A stretch of 64,000 nucleotides of DNA from positions 1,364,001 through 1,428,000 of the forward strand of contig NZ_CP078013.2 in NCBI RefSeq assembly GCF_024112395.2. Reading direction: 5' to 3'. The DNA is from Pseudomonas pergaminensis. Lineage in GTDB: Bacteria; Pseudomonadota; Gammaproteobacteria; Pseudomonadales; Pseudomonadaceae. Below, one piece after another: positions 19,265-28,705 of this stretch (position 1 is the first letter of the stretch; the number at the start of each line of letters is the position of its first letter). A model generated the notes under the pieces. That model saw only the letters and a list, made by a program, of their open reading frames with translations, searched no databases and was not told the origin of the DNA. Position numbers and translations under genes: made by a program.

Positions 19265-19962
19265 GTAGCACCGACGCGCTCGACACCGCGGGCCTGGACC
19301 TGACCCTGGCCGACACCCAGGCCATCGACGATTGCTGGAACCGTATCGGCATCCACGGCGACAAGTCCTGCCCCTTGCTGGCAGACCATATCCATTGCCG
19401 TAACTGTTCGGTGTACTCGGCGGCCGCCACGCGTTTGCTCGACCGTTACGCCTTGCAGCAGGACGCGCATCGACCGCACGCGGCGGTCGAGGTGGACGAG
19501 GATGTGGTCACCCGGTCGCTGTTGATGTTCCGTCTCGGCGAAGAATGGCTGGGCATTGCCACCCGCTGCCTGGTGGAAGTCGCGCCGCTGCAACCGATTC
19601 ACTCGCTGCCCCATCAGCGCTCGCGCGCCTTGCTCGGCGTGGCCAACGTGCGCGGCGCGCTGGTAGCGTGCCTGTCGCTGGTGGAGTTGCTGGGTCTGGA
19701 CGCTATCGGCAATGGCGCCAGCGGTGGGCGGATCATGCCGCGTATGCTGATCATCGCTGCCCAGGATGGCCCGGTGGTGGTGCCGGTGGATGAAGTCGAC
19801 GGAATTCACGCCATCGATGAGCGCACCTTGAAGGCAGCATCCGCCTCGGGCACCCAGGCCAGCGCGCGCTACACCCAAGGTGTGTTGCAGTGGAAAGGCC
19901 GCAGCCTGCGTTGGCTGGACGAGGCGCAATTGTTGTCCGCCGTGACCCGGAGCCTCACATGA
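19261..19962 (+). CDS. wspD: WspD, CheW-type coupling protein with Cys-rich N-terminus
   Basis: A 233-aa coupler. Residues 1-85 carry a conserved acidic and cysteine-containing region (SCPLLADHIHCRNCSVYSAAA) before a CheW domain (FRLGEEWLGIATRCLVEVAPLQPIHSLPHQRSRALLGVANVRG). The C-x-x-H/H-C-x-x-C arrangement looks able to bind a metal or react to redox, but this is only a guess. It acts with WspB in linking WspA to WspE. Four-base ATGA overlaps on both sides. Confidence 0.94.
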   Translation: MSSTDALDTAGLDLTLADTQAIDDCWNRIGIHGDKSCPLLADHIHCRNCSVYSAAATRLLDRYALQQDAHRPHAAVEVDEDVVTRSLLMFRLGEEWLGIATRCLVEVAPLQPIHSLPHQRSRALLGVANVRGALVACLSLVELLGLDAIGNGASGGRIMPRMLIIAAQDGPVVVPVDEVDGIHAIDERTLKAASASGTQASARYTQGVLQWKGRSLRWLDEAQLLSAVTRSLT

Positions 19963-22229
19963 CCCCCGACCAGATGCGCGATGCCTCGCTGCTGGAACTA
20001 TTCAGCCTGGAAGCCGATGCGCAGACCCAGGTACTGAACGCGGGCCTGCTGGCCCTGGAGCGCAACCCGACCCAGGCCGACCAGCTTGAAGCCTGCATGC
20101 GCGCGGCGCATTCGCTCAAGGGCGCCGCCCGCATTGTTGGGGTGGACGCTGGCGTCAGCGTGTCCCACGTCATGGAGGATTGCCTGGTCAGCGCCCAGGA
20201 AAGCCGCCTGTACCTGCAACCTGAGCATATTGATGCGCTGCTGCAAGGCACCGACCTGCTGATGCGCATCGCTACACCCGGCAATGACGTGGGGCCGGCG
20301 GACATCGAAGCCTACGTGGCGTTGATGGAGCGCCTGCTGGATCCGTCCCAGGCGCCGGTTAAACCGACCGCGCCAGAGCCTGCGCCTGCGCCCGTGGTCG
20401 AAGAACTGCCGCCGGAACCCGAGCCCGCGCCGCCGGTGACCAGCGAGCCACCGCGCCAAGGCAAGCGCATGACCGAAGGCGGCGAGCGCGTACTGCGGGT
20501 GACTGCCGAGCGCTTGAACAGCCTGCTGGACCTGTCGAGCAAATCCCTGGTGGAAACCCAGCGGCTCAAGCCGTACCTGGCCAGCCTGCAGCGCCTCAAA
20601 CGCATTCAAAGCCAGAGCGTACGCGCACTGGACACTCTGGACGGGCAACTCAAGACCCAGGCCCTGAACCACGAAGCCCAGGAAGCCCTGGCCGACACGC
20701 GCCGACTGCTCAGCGAAGCCCAGGCCCTGCTGGCGGAAAAAACCGCCGAGCTGGACGAGTTTGGCTGGCAGGCCGGGCAGCGCGCCCAAGTGCTCTACGA
20801 CACTGCGCTGGCGTGCCGCATGCGTCCGTTTGCCGATGTGCTGGCCGGGCAAGTGCGCATGGTCCGCGACCTCGGCCGCAGCCTCGGCAAGCAGGTGCGC
20901 CTGGAGATCGAGGGCGAAAAGACCCAGGTCGACCGTGACGTGCTGGAAAAACTCGAAGCGCCGCTCACTCATTTATTGCGTAATGCCGTCGACCACGGCA
21001 TCGAAATGCCTGAGCAACGCCTGTTGGCGGGCAAGCCGGCCGAAGGCTTGATCCGCCTGCGCGCCTCTCATCAGGCCGGTTTGCTGGTGCTGGAACTGAG
21101 CGATGACGGCAATGGCGTCGACCTGGAGCGCCTGCGCGGCACCATCGTCGACCGGCACTTGTCGCCGGTGGAAACCGCCCTGCGCCTGAGCGAAGAAGAG
21201 TTGCTGACGTTCCTGTTCCTGCCGGGGTTCAGCCTGCGCGACAAGGTCACCGAAGTGTCCGGGCGCGGGGTCGGCCTGGATGCGGTGCAGCACATGGTCC
21301 GCCAACTGCGCGGCGCAGTGGTGCTGGAACAGACGGCGGGGCAGGGCAGTCGTTTTCACCTGGAAGTGCCGCTGACCTTGTCGGTGGTGCGCAGCCTGGT
21401 GGTGGAAGTTGGCGAGGAAGCCTATGCGTTCCCGCTGGCCCATATCGAACGCATGTGCGACCTGGCGCCGGATGACATTGTGCAGCTGGAAGGTCGCCAG
21501 CATTTCTGGCACGAGGGCCGGCATGTCGGCCTGGTCGCCGCCAGCCAGTTGTTGCAGCGCCCGGCGGGGCAGGCCCCGTCAGAAACCTTGAAAGTGGTGG
21601 TGATCCGCGAGCGCGATGCGGTGTACGGGATTGCCGTGGAGCGCTTTATCGGCGAGCGTACGCTGGTGGTGTTGCCGCTGGATGATCGCCTGGGCAAGGT
21701 CCAGGATATTTCCGCCGGTGCCTTGCTGGATGACGGCTCGGTGGTGTTGATCGTCGACGTGGAAGACATGCTGCGTTCGGTGGACAAACTGCTCAACACC
21801 GGCCGTCTGGAGCGTATTGCCCGGCGCAGCCAGCAAACCACCGAGGCGCCGCGCAAGCGGGTGCTGGTGGTCGATGACTCGCTGACCGTGCGTGAGCTGC
21901 AACGCAAATTGTTACTTAATCGTGGTTATGAAGTGGCCGTGGCGGTCGATGGCATGGACGGCTGGAACGCCTTGCGTTCCGAAGACTTTGACCTGTTGAT
22001 CACTGATATTGATATGCCTCGCATGGACGGTATTGAATTGGTCACACTCTTGCGCCGTGACAGTCGCCTGCAATCGTTGCCGGTGATGGTGGTGTCTTAT
22101 AAAGATCGTGAAGAAGACCGACGTCGTGGACTGGATGCCGGCGCCGACTATTATTTAGCCAAAGCCAGTTTCCACGATGACGCCCTGTTGGACGCCGTGG
22201 TGGAACTGATCGGAGGCGCACGGGCATGA
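19959..22229 (+). CDS. wspE: WspE, hybrid CheA-type histidine kinase with receiver
   Basis: A 756-aa kinase. An N-terminal HPt domain carries the phosphorylated His51 in RAAHSLKGAARIVG. A Pro/Glu-rich linker (about residues 130-165), a dimerisation region, the ATPase domain (HLLRNAVDHGIEMPEQR and SGRGVGLDAVQ boxes) and a CheW-like domain follow. The C-terminal receiver domain begins at RVLVVDDSLTVRE, with the phospho-acceptor Asp683 in LLITDIDMPRMDG. The start at 19959 overlaps the wspD stop; an upstream in-frame ATG at 19890 lies inside wspD and is rejected. WspE phosphorylates WspR to raise c-di-GMP and WspF to feed back on the receptor. Confidence 0.95.
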   Translation: MTPDQMRDASLLELFSLEADAQTQVLNAGLLALERNPTQADQLEACMRAAHSLKGAARIVGVDAGVSVSHVMEDCLVSAQESRLYLQPEHIDALLQGTDLLMRIATPGNDVGPADIEAYVALMERLLDPSQAPVKPTAPEPAPAPVVEELPPEPEPAPPVTSEPPRQGKRMTEGGERVLRVTAERLNSLLDLSSKSLVETQRLKPYLASLQRLKRIQSQSVRALDTLDGQLKTQALNHEAQEALADTRRLLSEAQALLAEKTAELDEFGWQAGQRAQVLYDTALACRMRPFADVLAGQVRMVRDLGRSLGKQVRLEIEGEKTQVDRDVLEKLEAPLTHLLRNAVDHGIEMPEQRLLAGKPAEGLIRLRASHQAGLLVLELSDDGNGVDLERLRGTIVDRHLSPVETALRLSEEELLTFLFLPGFSLRDKVTEVSGRGVGLDAVQHMVRQLRGAVVLEQTAGQGSRFHLEVPLTLSVVRSLVVEVGEEAYAFPLAHIERMCDLAPDDIVQLEGRQHFWHEGRHVGLVAASQLLQRPAGQAPSETLKVVVIRERDAVYGIAVERFIGERTLVVLPLDDRLGKVQDISAGALLDDGSVVLIVDVEDMLRSVDKLLNTGRLERIARRSQQTTEAPRKRVLVVDDSLTVRELQRKLLLNRGYEVAVAVDGMDGWNALRSEDFDLLITDIDMPRMDGIELVTLLRRDSRLQSLPVMVVSYKDREEDRRRGLDAGADYYLAKASFHDDALLDAVVELIGGARA

Positions 22230-23236
22230 GGATTGCGATCGTCAATGACATGCCCATGGCAGTGGAGGCCTTGCGCCGCGCCTTGAGCTTCGAGCCAGCG
22301 CACGAGGTGGTGTGGGTGGCCAGTAATGGCCTGGAAGCGGTGCAGCGCTGTGCCGAACTGACGCCGGACCTGATCCTGATGGACTTGATCATGCCGGTGA
22401 TGGACGGTGTGGAAGCCACTCGCCAGATCATGGCCGAGACCCCGTGCGCCATCGTTATCGTGACCGTCGACCGCCAGGCCAACGTGAGCCGGGTCTTCGA
22501 GGCCATGGGCCACGGTGCCCTGGACGTGGTGGACACCCCGACCCTCGGCGTGGGCAACCCCAAGGATGCGGCGGCACCGCTGTTGCGCAAGATCCTCAAC
22601 ATCGGCTGGCTGATCGGCCAGCGCGGCAGCCGCGTGCGCGCCGAAACCGCGCCGCAGCGTTCCTCGGGAAAACGCCAGAGCCTGGTGGCCATCGGCTCTT
22701 CGGCGGGCGGCCCGGCTGCCCTGGAAATCCTGCTCAAGGGCTTACCTCGCGACTTCCCCGCCGCCATCGTGCTGGTGCAGCATGTGGACCAGGTGTTCGC
22801 CGCTGGCATGGCCGAGTGGCTGAGCAGCGCCTCCGGCCTGCCGGTACGCCTGGCCCGCGAAGGCGAGCCCCCGCAAAGCGGCGTGGTGCTGCTGGCCGGC
22901 ACCAACCACCACATTCGTTTATTGAAGAATGGCACGCTAGCCTATACCGCAGAGCCGGTGAACGAGATTTACCGGCCTTCGATCGACGTGTTCTTCGAAA
23001 GCGTGGCCAGCCACTGGAATGGCGATGCCGTCGGTGTACTGCTGACCGGCATGGGGCGCGACGGGGCCCAGGGCCTCAAGTTGCTGCGTGAACAAGGTTA
23101 TTTGACCATCGCCCAGGATCAGCAGAGCTCGGCGGTGTATGGCATGCCCAAAGCGGCGGCGGCGATTGATGCTGCTGTTGAAATTCGCCCACTGGATAGA
23201 ATTGCGCCCCGATTGCTGGAGGTCTTTGCCAAATGA
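22226..23236 (+). CDS. wspF: WspF, CheB-type methylesterase
   Basis: A 336-aa response regulator and methylesterase. The receiver domain covers residues 1-120 with the acceptor Asp53 in LILMDLIMPVMDG. The esterase domain shows its catalytic motifs GSSAGGPAALE (Ser nucleophile), VQHVDQVFAAGMAEWL and TGMGRDGAQGL. It removes methyl groups from WspA and so resets the system. The reading frame is uninterrupted and all motifs are present. Loss-of-function in WspF is a known cause of the wrinkly-spreader form in P. fluorescens, and this allele looks intact. Confidence 0.95.
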   Translation: MRIAIVNDMPMAVEALRRALSFEPAHEVVWVASNGLEAVQRCAELTPDLILMDLIMPVMDGVEATRQIMAETPCAIVIVTVDRQANVSRVFEAMGHGALDVVDTPTLGVGNPKDAAAPLLRKILNIGWLIGQRGSRVRAETAPQRSSGKRQSLVAIGSSAGGPAALEILLKGLPRDFPAAIVLVQHVDQVFAAGMAEWLSSASGLPVRLAREGEPPQSGVVLLAGTNHHIRLLKNGTLAYTAEPVNEIYRPSIDVFFESVASHWNGDAVGVLLTGMGRDGAQGLKLLREQGYLTIAQDQQSSAVYGMPKAAAAIDAAVEIRPLDRIAPRLLEVFAK

Positions 23237-23287
23237 ACACGACCTCTCGCAGCACCGGCTTGCAGGCAGTAATTCAGGTGACTGCAC

Positions 23288-24289
23288 ATGAATGATTTAC
23301 AGATCGACGACATCAAGACCGACGAAAACGCCGCCATGGTGTTGCTGGTCGACGACCAGGCCATGATCGGCGAAGCCGTGCGGCGTGGTCTGGCCCATGA
23401 AGAAAACATCGACTTCCATTTCTGCGCCGACCCCCACCAGGCCATCGCCCAGGCGATCCGTATCAAACCGACCGTTATCCTGCAGGACCTGGTGATGCCT
23501 GGCCTTGACGGCCTGACCCTGGTACGCGAATACCGCAACCATCCGGCCACGCAGAACATCCCGATCATCGTGCTTTCCACCAAGGAAGATCCGCTGATCA
23601 AGAGCGCGGCGTTCTCGGCGGGGGCCAACGATTACCTGGTCAAGCTGCCGGACAATATCGAACTGGTGGCGCGTATCCGCTATCACTCGCGCTCCTACAT
23701 GACCCTGTTGCAACGGGATGCGGCGTACCGCGCGCTGCGGGTCAGCCAACAGCAATTGTTGGACACCAACCTGGTGCTGCAACGGTTGATGAACTCCGAC
23801 GGCCTCACCGGGCTGTCTAACCGTCGCCACTTTGACGAATACCTGGAACTGGAATGGCGTAGGGCCATGCGTGACCAGACTCAGTTGTCGTTGTTGATGA
23901 TTGATGTGGATTTCTTCAAGACCTATAACGATAGTTTTGGGCACGTTGAAGGGGATGAGGCGTTGCGCAAGGTGGCGGCGACCATTCGTGAGGCGAGCAG
24001 TCGGCCTTCGGATTTGCCGGCGCGCTATGGCGGTGAGGAGTTTGCCCTGGTGCTGCCTAACACCTCGCCGGGCGGGGCGCGGTTGGTGGCCGAGAAGCTG
24101 CGCATGGCGGTGGCTGCTCTGAAGATTCCGCACAACGCGCCGACTGAGGGGGCGAGTCTGACTATCAGTATTGGGCTGTCGACTATGACGCCGGTGCAGG
24201 GGACGGATTGTCGTCAATTGATCATGGCGGCGGATAAGGGGTTGTATACGGCTAAGCATAATGGGCGGAATCAGGTGGGGATTGAGTAG
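23288..24289 (+). CDS. wspR: WspR, response-regulator diguanylate cyclase
   Basis: A 333-aa output protein of the Wsp system. The receiver domain holds the acceptor Asp67 ([14 protein letters not shown]). A coiled linker (about residues 140-168) leads to the GGDEF domain with the active-site GGEEF at residues 248-252 and an inhibitory RxxD site (R239-D242) five residues before it. It makes c-di-GMP from GTP. AGGTGA at 23275-23280 gives its ribosome site, and a 51-base gap separates it from wspF, the only real gap in the operon. No terminator hairpin with a T-tract follows; a large inverted repeat does. Confidence 0.96.
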   Translation: MNDLQIDDIKTDENAAMVLLVDDQAMIGEAVRRGLAHEENIDFHFCADPHQAIAQAIRIKPTVILQDLVMPGLDGLTLVREYRNHPATQNIPIIVLSTKEDPLIKSAAFSAGANDYLVKLPDNIELVARIRYHSRSYMTLLQRDAAYRALRVSQQQLLDTNLVLQRLMNSDGLTGLSNRRHFDEYLELEWRRAMRDQTQLSLLMIDVDFFKTYNDSFGHVEGDEALRKVAATIREASSRPSDLPARYGGEEFALVLPNTSPGGARLVAEKLRMAVAALKIPHNAPTEGASLTISIGLSTMTPVQGTDCRQLIMAADKGLYTAKHNGRNQVGIE

Positions 24290-24448
24290 GGCTTAGCGCT
24301 GCTGTGTACATATCCGTTGCTGCGGTTACGGCTGGTATTGGTTCCGCTCTTACAGCGGGTCACTTTTTGAAAAGCGCAAAAAGTAACCAAAAACGCTTCG
24401 CCCCAACACTCGGCACCTCGCCTAGGCTCGGTGTGCCCTCACTCCGGC

Positions 24449-24533
24449 TTGAATCCGTGGGCCGCCGCGCTGGGCCATCCTTGGCCCAGCGCGGCTAACC
24501 CGGCGTCCTGCCGGGTTACCCACGGATTCAAGC
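24449..24533. repeat. Long hairpin inside the left half of the nested element
   Basis: CTTGAATCCGTGGG at the left pairs with CCCACGGATTCAAG at the right, with further pairing inside (GCCGCGCTGGGCCA / TGGCCCAGCGCGGC and AACCCGG / CCGGGTT). It has no counterpart of the same sequence in the right half of the element. Confidence 0.75.
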
Positions 24534-24622
24534 CTGCGTTCGGCCAGCGTGTTTGACGGGGCGCCTAAGATCAAAATCAAGATCAAGAGCGACTCGCTTC
24601 GCATCGTGGATACGTGGTCCAT

Positions 24623-24722
24623 TGTAGGAGCCGGCTTGCCGGCGAAAAACGTGAGATCGCCGCGTTTATCCAGATGTATCCCCATCATCGTTAACGACCA
24701 TCGCCGGCAAGCCGGCTCCTAC
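24623..24722. repeat. REPIN at the centre of the nested element
   Basis: Arms TGTAGGAGCCGGCTTGCCGG and the complement, the same subtype as those flanking spdH. It sits close to the symmetry centre of the 770-bp structure. Confidence 0.85.
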
Positions 24723-25186
24723 GATGAACCGCGTTTGCCTTTGCTTTTGCTCTACACCACTCAAGCCGGCTGTCAGGCCGCTGTGCTCTTGCTTTTGATC
24801 TTGATCTTGATCTTAGGCGCCCCGTTAAACACGCTGGCCGGAATTCGGCAGGGATTTGGGGGGTAAACCGGCAGGGATGCCGGTTTAGCCGCCCCGCGCC
24901 ATGGATGGCGCGTGGCGGCGGCCCCCCAAATCACTGTCGGATTACGGGCACACCGAGCCTAGGCGAGGTGCCGAGTGTTGGGGCAAGAGCCTTTTGGTTA
25001 CTTTTGGGCTCTTTTCAAAAGTGACCCGCTGTAAGAGCGGAACCAATACCAGCCGTTACCGCAGCAACGGATATGTACCCCGTAAAGCCCACCCCCAACG
25101 CCTTTTCGCCAAGCGGGCTGCCGCTCCCCCCCATTTCCCGTTATACTCGCCGGCTTTCAAAAGTTCGCCAACGAGTGCTGCCCGCC

Positions 25187-26282
25187 ATGGAAATCAACCC
25201 GATCCTTAACACCATCAAGGACCTGTCCGAGCGCTCCGAAACTATTCGGGGGTATCTTTGACTACGATCAAAAGCATGAGCGTCTGACCGAAGTCAATCG
25301 CGAGCTTGAAGATCCGAGTGTCTGGAACAAACCCGAATACGCCCAGGAACTGGGCCGCGAGCGCGCTGCGCTGGCGCAGATCGTCGATACCCTCGACGAA
25401 CTGAACACCGGTCTGGCCGATTGCCGTGACCTGCTGGACATGGCCGTCGAAGAAAACGACGAAGGCGCAGTGGGCGATGTCGTCGCCGAGCTGGCCCGTC
25501 TCGAGGAAAACCTCGCCAAGCTTGAATTCCGCCGCATGTTCAGCCACGAAATGGACCCGAACAACGCCTACCTGGACATCCAGGCCGGTTCCGGTGGCAC
25601 CGAGGCGCAGGACTGGGCCAACATCCTGCTGCGCATGTACCTGCGCTGGGCTGACAAGCGCGGTTTCGAAGCGACCATCATGGAACTGTCCGCCGGTGAA
25701 GTCGCCGGTATCAAGGGCGCGACCGTGCATATCAAGGGTGAATACGCCTTTGGCTGGTTGCGCACGGAGATCGGCGTGCACCGCCTGGTGCGCAAGAGCC
25801 CGTTCGACTCCGGCAACCGTCGCCACACCTCGTTCTCTGCGGTGTTTGTCTCGCCAGAGATCGACGACAAGGTCGAGATCGAGATCAACCCGGCCGACCT
25901 GCGTATCGACACCTACCGTTCCTCCGGTGCCGGTGGCCAGCACGTGAACACCACCGACTCGGCCGTACGTATCACCCACGTACCGACCAACACCGTGGTC
26001 AGCTGCCAGAACGAACGTTCCCAGCACGCCAACAAGGACACCGCCATGAAAATGCTGCGGGCCAAGTTGTACGAGCAGGAAATGCAGAAACGCAACGCCG
26101 CGTCACAGGCGTTGGAAGACACCAAGTCGGATATCGGCTGGGGTCACCAGATCCGCTCTTATGTGCTGGATGCGTCGCGGATCAAGGATCTGCGCACTAA
26201 CATCGAACGCAGCGACTGTGACAAGGTGCTCGACGGCGATATCGACGAATACCTGGAAGCCAGCCTGAAATCCGGCCTCTAA
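25187..26282 (+). CDS. prfB: Peptide chain release factor 2, programmed +1 frameshift
   Basis: RF2 recognises UGA and UAA stops and releases the finished peptide. The gene is read as 25187-25258 joined to 25260-26282, giving 364 aa. The first 24 codons end at CTT TGA C, preceded by the internal Shine-Dalgarno-like GGGGG and TAT; the ribosome slips +1 at CTT to read GAC. This is the classic autoregulatory site: low RF2 favours frameshifting. The downstream part holds the stop-codon motif SPF (RKSPFDSGN) and the catalytic GGQ at residues 249-251. A TATACT box at 25142-25147 may be the -10 of its promoter. lysS follows 81 bases later, as in many proteobacteria. Confidence 0.96.
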
Positions 26283-26289
26283 AGAACCT

Positions 26290-26312
26290 TGTAGGAGCGG
26301 GCTTGCCCGCGA
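26290..26312. repeat. Single REP sequence between prfB and lysS
   Basis: One unpaired REP arm (TGTAGGAGCGGGCTTGCCCG) eight bases after the prfB stop. Unlike the other copies it has no inverted partner. Confidence 0.7.
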
Positions 26313-26313
26313 T

Positions 26314-26332
26314 CCCCAGCCGAAGGCTGGGG
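26314..26332 (+). terminator. Possible weak terminator or attenuator hairpin between prfB and lysS
   Basis: Perfect stem CCCCAGCC / GGCTGGGG with a GAA loop, followed by AAAACG instead of a T-tract. It may stabilise the prfB 3' end more than terminate. On the minus strand it would be followed by ATCGCGG, so it is not a terminator there either. Confidence 0.35.
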
Positions 26333-26363
26333 AAAACGTATCTGTGATGGAATTTCAAAAGAC

Positions 26364-27866
26364 ATGAGCGACCAACAACTCGACCCGCAAGCCCTGCAAC
26401 AGGAAGAAAACGCCCTGATCGCCCTGCGCAAGGAAAAGCTTGCTGCCGAGCGCGCCAAGGGCAATGCCTTCCCCAACGACTTCCGCCGCGAAAACTACTG
26501 CGATGCCTTGCAGAAGCAGTACGCGGACAAGACCAAGGAAGAGCTGGCAGAGGCTGCGATCCCGGTCAAGGTGGCAGGTCGCATCATGCTCAACCGTGGC
26601 TCGTTCATGGTGATCCAGGACATGACCGGTCGCATTCAGGTCTACGTCAACCGCAAGACCCTGTCCGAAGAAACCCTGGCCTCGGTGAAAACCTGGGACA
26701 TGGGCGACATCATTGCCGCCGAAGGCACCCTGGCCCGTTCCGGCAAGGGCGACCTGTACGTTGAAATGACCAGCGTGCGCCTGCTGACCAAATCCCTGCG
26801 CCCGCTGCCGGACAAGCACCACGGCCTGACCGACACCGAACAGCGCTATCGCCAGCGCTACGTTGACCTAATCGTCAACGAAGACGTGCGCCAGACCTTC
26901 CGCGTGCGCTCGCAAGTCATCGCCCACATCCGCAGCTTTCTGATGAAGCGTGACTTCCTGGAAGTGGAAACGCCGATGCTGCAAACCATCCCCGGTGGTG
27001 CCGCAGCCAAACCGTTCGAAACCCACCACAATGCGCTGGACATGGAAATGTTCCTGCGTATCGCGCCGGAGCTGTACCTCAAGCGCCTGGTGGTTGGCGG
27101 CTTCGAGAAAGTGTTCGAGATCAACCGCAACTTCCGTAACGAAGGTGTCTCGACCCGTCACAACCCAGAATTCACCATGTTGGAGTTCTACCAGGCCTAC
27201 GCCGACTACGAAGACAACATGGACCTCACCGAAGAACTGTTCCGCGAACTGGCGCAGTTGGTCCTGGGCAGCACTGACGTGCCGTACGGCGACAAAGTGT
27301 TCCACTTCGGCGAGCCCTTCGTGCGCCTGTCGGTATTCGACTCGATCCTCAAGTACAACCCTGAGCTGACCGCCGACGACCTGAACGACATCGACAAGGC
27401 CCGTGCGATCGCCAAGAAAGCCGGTGCCAAGGTGCTGGGCTTCGAAGGCCTGGGCAAATTGCAGGTGATGATTTTCGAAGAGCTGGTCGAGCACAAGCTG
27501 GAACAGCCCCACTTCATTACCCAGTACCCGTTCGAAGTGTCGCCGCTGGCCCGTCGCAACGATGACAACCCGAACGTCACCGACCGCTTCGAGCTGTTCA
27601 TCGGTGGGCGTGAAATCGCCAACGCCTATTCCGAGCTCAACGATGCGCAAGACCAGGCCGAGCGCTTCATGGCCCAGGTGGCGGACAAGGACGCCGGCGA
27701 CGACGAAGCCATGCATTACGACGCTGACTTCGTGCGTGCCCTGGAATACGGCATGCCGCCAACCGCCGGTGAAGGGATCGGCATCGACCGCCTGGTGATG
27801 CTGCTGACCAACTCGCCGTCGATCCGCGACGTGATCTTGTTCCCGCACATGCGGCCACAAGCGTAA
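26364..27866 (+). CDS. lysS: Lysyl-tRNA synthetase, class II
   Basis: A 500-aa cytoplasmic enzyme that charges tRNA-Lys with lysine. The N-terminal OB-fold anticodon-binding domain (about residues 60-160, [27 protein letters not shown]) is followed by the class II catalytic core: motif 2 around [23 protein letters not shown] and motif 3 in [22 protein letters not shown]. Length is as expected for the bacterial enzyme. It lies 81 bases after prfB and is closed by a strong terminator. Confidence 0.97.
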   Translation: MSDQQLDPQALQQEENALIALRKEKLAAERAKGNAFPNDFRRENYCDALQKQYADKTKEELAEAAIPVKVAGRIMLNRGSFMVIQDMTGRIQVYVNRKTLSEETLASVKTWDMGDIIAAEGTLARSGKGDLYVEMTSVRLLTKSLRPLPDKHHGLTDTEQRYRQRYVDLIVNEDVRQTFRVRSQVIAHIRSFLMKRDFLEVETPMLQTIPGGAAAKPFETHHNALDMEMFLRIAPELYLKRLVVGGFEKVFEINRNFRNEGVSTRHNPEFTMLEFYQAYADYEDNMDLTEELFRELAQLVLGSTDVPYGDKVFHFGEPFVRLSVFDSILKYNPELTADDLNDIDKARAIAKKAGAKVLGFEGLGKLQVMIFEELVEHKLEQPHFITQYPFEVSPLARRNDDNPNVTDRFELFIGGREIANAYSELNDAQDQAERFMAQVADKDAGDDEAMHYDADFVRALEYGMPPTAGEGIGIDRLVMLLTNSPSIRDVILFPHMRPQA

Positions 27867-27881
27867 CCGTAGCGAAATCCG

Positions 27882-27910
27882 AAGCCGCCTTTTATAAGGC
27901 GGCTTTTTTA
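27882..27910 (+). terminator. Rho-independent terminator after lysS
   Basis: Stem AAGCCGCC TTTTATAA GGCGGCTT followed by TTTTTA, 16 bases past the stop codon. Confidence 0.9.
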
Positions 27911-27972
27911 TGGGGCGTCTATAAGCGTCAAGCAAACAGCGCCAGGTTTTGATCTTTTCAAGGATGTGTGTC

Positions 27973-28689
27973 GTGAACCGCGTAATGGCTCAAGAAGGCG
28001 CCGCTGGCATTGCTGCTGCCGTGGTTGAAAGCGTCCAGTACCAGGGCCGCAAGGCCAGCCGTCGGGGCAGTGAGCAGCGCAGGCAAGACATTCTCGATGC
28101 GGCCATGCGCATTGTGGTGCGTGACGGCGTGCGGGCCGTGCGCCATCGCGCGGTGGCGGCGGAGGCGGGGGTGCCGTTGTCGGCCACCACCTACTATTTC
28201 AAGGACATCGATGACCTGCTCACCGATACCTTCGCCCAATACGTCGAGCGCAGCGCCGCCTTCATGGGCAAGTTGTGGGTGCGTAACGAGGGCCTGCTGC
28301 GTGAAATGGTCGCCTACGGTGATGGCAGCCCGCAGTCACGCTCGCAACTGGCCGATGACATCGCACGGCTGACCGCCGACTACGTGCAGCGCCAACTGAC
28401 CAATCGCCGTGAACACTTGATGGCCGAGCAGGCGTTCCGCCAGGAAGCCTTGCTCAACCCGCGCCTGGCGGAACTGGTGCGCTCCCACCAGCAGATTCTG
28501 TTGCAGGGCACGGGGCAGTTTTTCCAGGTGTTGGGCTCGCGTGAGCCACAGCAGGATGCCAAAGTGTTGACGGCGATAATCAGTCGGATGGAATATCAGG
28601 GCCTGCTGGGCGGCGCAGAGCCTCTGACCGGTGAAGAGATGCTTGAGATCCTCAAGCGTTACATGCATTTGGTGTTGGCCTCGGTCTGA
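27973..28689 (+). CDS. TetR-family transcriptional regulator
   Basis: A 238-aa regulator. The TetR N-terminal helix-turn-helix is visible around residues 33-80 (RRQDILDAAMRIVVRDGVRAVRHRAVAAEAGVPLSATTYYFKDIDDLLTDTF); the rest is a helical ligand domain. The start is taken as GTG at 27973, nine bases after AAGGA. ATG at 27964 touches that site too closely, and ATG at 27985 is a further possibility. The following lipoprotein gene is 16 bases downstream, so the two are probably co-transcribed. Its effector is unknown. Confidence 0.88.
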   Translation: MNRVMAQEGAAGIAAAVVESVQYQGRKASRRGSEQRRQDILDAAMRIVVRDGVRAVRHRAVAAEAGVPLSATTYYFKDIDDLLTDTFAQYVERSAAFMGKLWVRNEGLLREMVAYGDGSPQSRSQLADDIARLTADYVQRQLTNRREHLMAEQAFRQEALLNPRLAELVRSHQQILLQGTGQFFQVLGSREPQQDAKVLTAIISRMEYQGLLGGAEPLTGEEMLEILKRYMHLVLASV

Positions 28690-28705
28690 CACCGGGGGAT
28701 GTCCA

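Larger units (their letters stand above)
24305..25078. repeat. Large nested inverted-repeat element between wspR and prfB
   Basis: This fills the longest gene-free gap of the window (24290-25186). Outer arms 24305-24438 and 24946-25078 are nearly perfect complements over about 133 bases, both ending in GTACATATCCGTTGCTGCGG-like tips. Inner arms 24541-24590 and about 24784-24840 are complements too; both contain an iterated GATCAA/TTGATC tract and GGGGCGCCTAAGATC. The very centre is a REPIN. Between outer and inner arms each side carries a different, self-complementary segment (24449-24533 on the left; about 24850-24935 on the right). No ORF in it looks coding. It may be one of the long repeat families of fluorescent pseudomonads; I cannot confirm copy number. 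Confidence 0.85.

Noticed and set aside
19890..19958. Longer N-terminus for WspE
   Set aside because: It lies entirely inside wspD and is not needed; the ATG at 19959 has the usual ATGA overlap and gives the normal HPt start.
24304..25209. Small frames of 60-105 codons inside the nested inverted repeat (for example 24304-24498 and 24549-24866)
   Set aside because: They are fragments of palindromic DNA without ribosome sites, and their translations are repeats of the iterated KIKIKS type.
26868..27935. Minus-strand frame opposite lysS
   Set aside because: lysS carries all class II synthetase motifs; the opposite frame has none.
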